Positions 5,869 through 6,006 of a stretch of DNA of 6,006 bases are shown here, piece after piece. The DNA comes from Pseudomonadota bacterium (GTDB lineage Bacteria; Pseudomonadota; Gammaproteobacteria; Steroidobacterales; Steroidobacteraceae). The first letter of the stretch is position 1. Each line of letters starts with the position of its first letter. The DNA lies in the NCBI GenBank assembly GCA_021850555.1, contig JAJZLX010000729.1, positions 1-6,006 of the forward strand, in the 5' to 3' direction. A program made the translations under genes and the position numbers. Below the pieces are notes generated by a model. That model saw nothing but the letters and a program-made list of their open reading frames with translations, did not search any database and had not been told where the DNA came from.

Positions 5869-6006
5869 TTACGTGCTGTGCGCGCGCCGCCGAGTCGCCG
5901 CCCCTGCGAACAGGGCCAGGCCCATCAGCATCAGCGCAAGCGCCCCCGGCTCCGGAACGGAGGATTCGGCGCCACCGCCGGGAATCGTGGGATCGCCGCT
6001 ATTGGC
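5869..6006 (-). CDS. PEP-CTERM sorted protein, C-terminal end (partial)
   Basis: The minus-strand frame is open from the right edge to a TAA at 5869-5871 and encodes the last 45 residues. They form a complete PEP-CTERM sorting signal: a glycine/serine-rich linker, the VPEPG motif at fragment residues 17-21, a single hydrophobic segment (ALALMLMGLALFAGAA), and a basic tail (TRRRAHST). In the known system such proteins are exported, cleaved at the motif by an exosortase (EpsH/XrtA type), and often end up in the outer surface or extracellular polysaccharide matrix. The main body of the protein, its signal peptide and therefore its function lie outside the window. The gene appears intact here; the transposon debris ends before its stop. 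Confidence 0.9.
   Translation of the reverse strand, partial: ANSGDPTIPGGGAESSVPEPGALALMLMGLALFAGAATRRRAHST

Overview
This is a GC-rich stretch, probably from a proteobacterium. The right edge carries the C-terminus of a PEP-CTERM/exosortase-sorted protein (VPEPG motif, one hydrophobic segment, arginine-rich tail), which is typical of Gram-negative bacteria with an exosortase system. The taxon cannot be fixed further from the sequence alone.

Layout. Positions 1-135 are an internal scrap of an IS66-family transposase (TnpC) entering from the left edge. It breaks at a 58-bp near-perfect inverted repeat (136-193) that looks like the two ends of an insertion sequence with the middle lost. Positions 194-327 hold no recognisable gene, only a strong hairpin at 298-321 just beyond the end of the lysR gene. 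From 328 to about 3925 lies the metabolic core: a LysR-type regulator on the minus strand (328-1284), a 98-bp divergent control region with a perfect dyad containing a T-N11-A LysR box, a complete mitochondrial-type aconitase (1383-3704), and the start of a PrpF-family isomerase gene overlapping the aconitase stop (from 3704).

From about 3925 to 5760 the DNA is layered transposon wreckage. An IS66 element has lost its catalytic end and is fused to prpF, which it cuts off after about 70 codons. The IS66 tnpB gene is in turn interrupted by an IS5-family element, with a CTAA target-like tetranucleotide at the boundary. Both transposase genes carry a single-base frameshift and each is truncated, so neither looks able to move by itself. 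After about 110 bp without a recognised gene comes the PEP-CTERM gene end (5869-6006, minus strand).

How the parts work together. The LysR protein most likely senses a tricarboxylate-type metabolite and controls itself and the divergent aconitase-prpF operon. Aconitase-family dehydratases paired with PrpF-type isomerases act on aconitate, methylaconitate and related unsaturated tri- and dicarboxylates. Here the dehydratase is intact and the isomerase partner has been destroyed, so any two-enzyme pathway at this locus is probably broken unless another prpF copy exists. I see no convincing undescribed defence or mobile system. The points most worth a second look are the operator placed over the regulator's start, the broken dehydratase-isomerase pair, the nested insertion, and the 58-bp mini-element.
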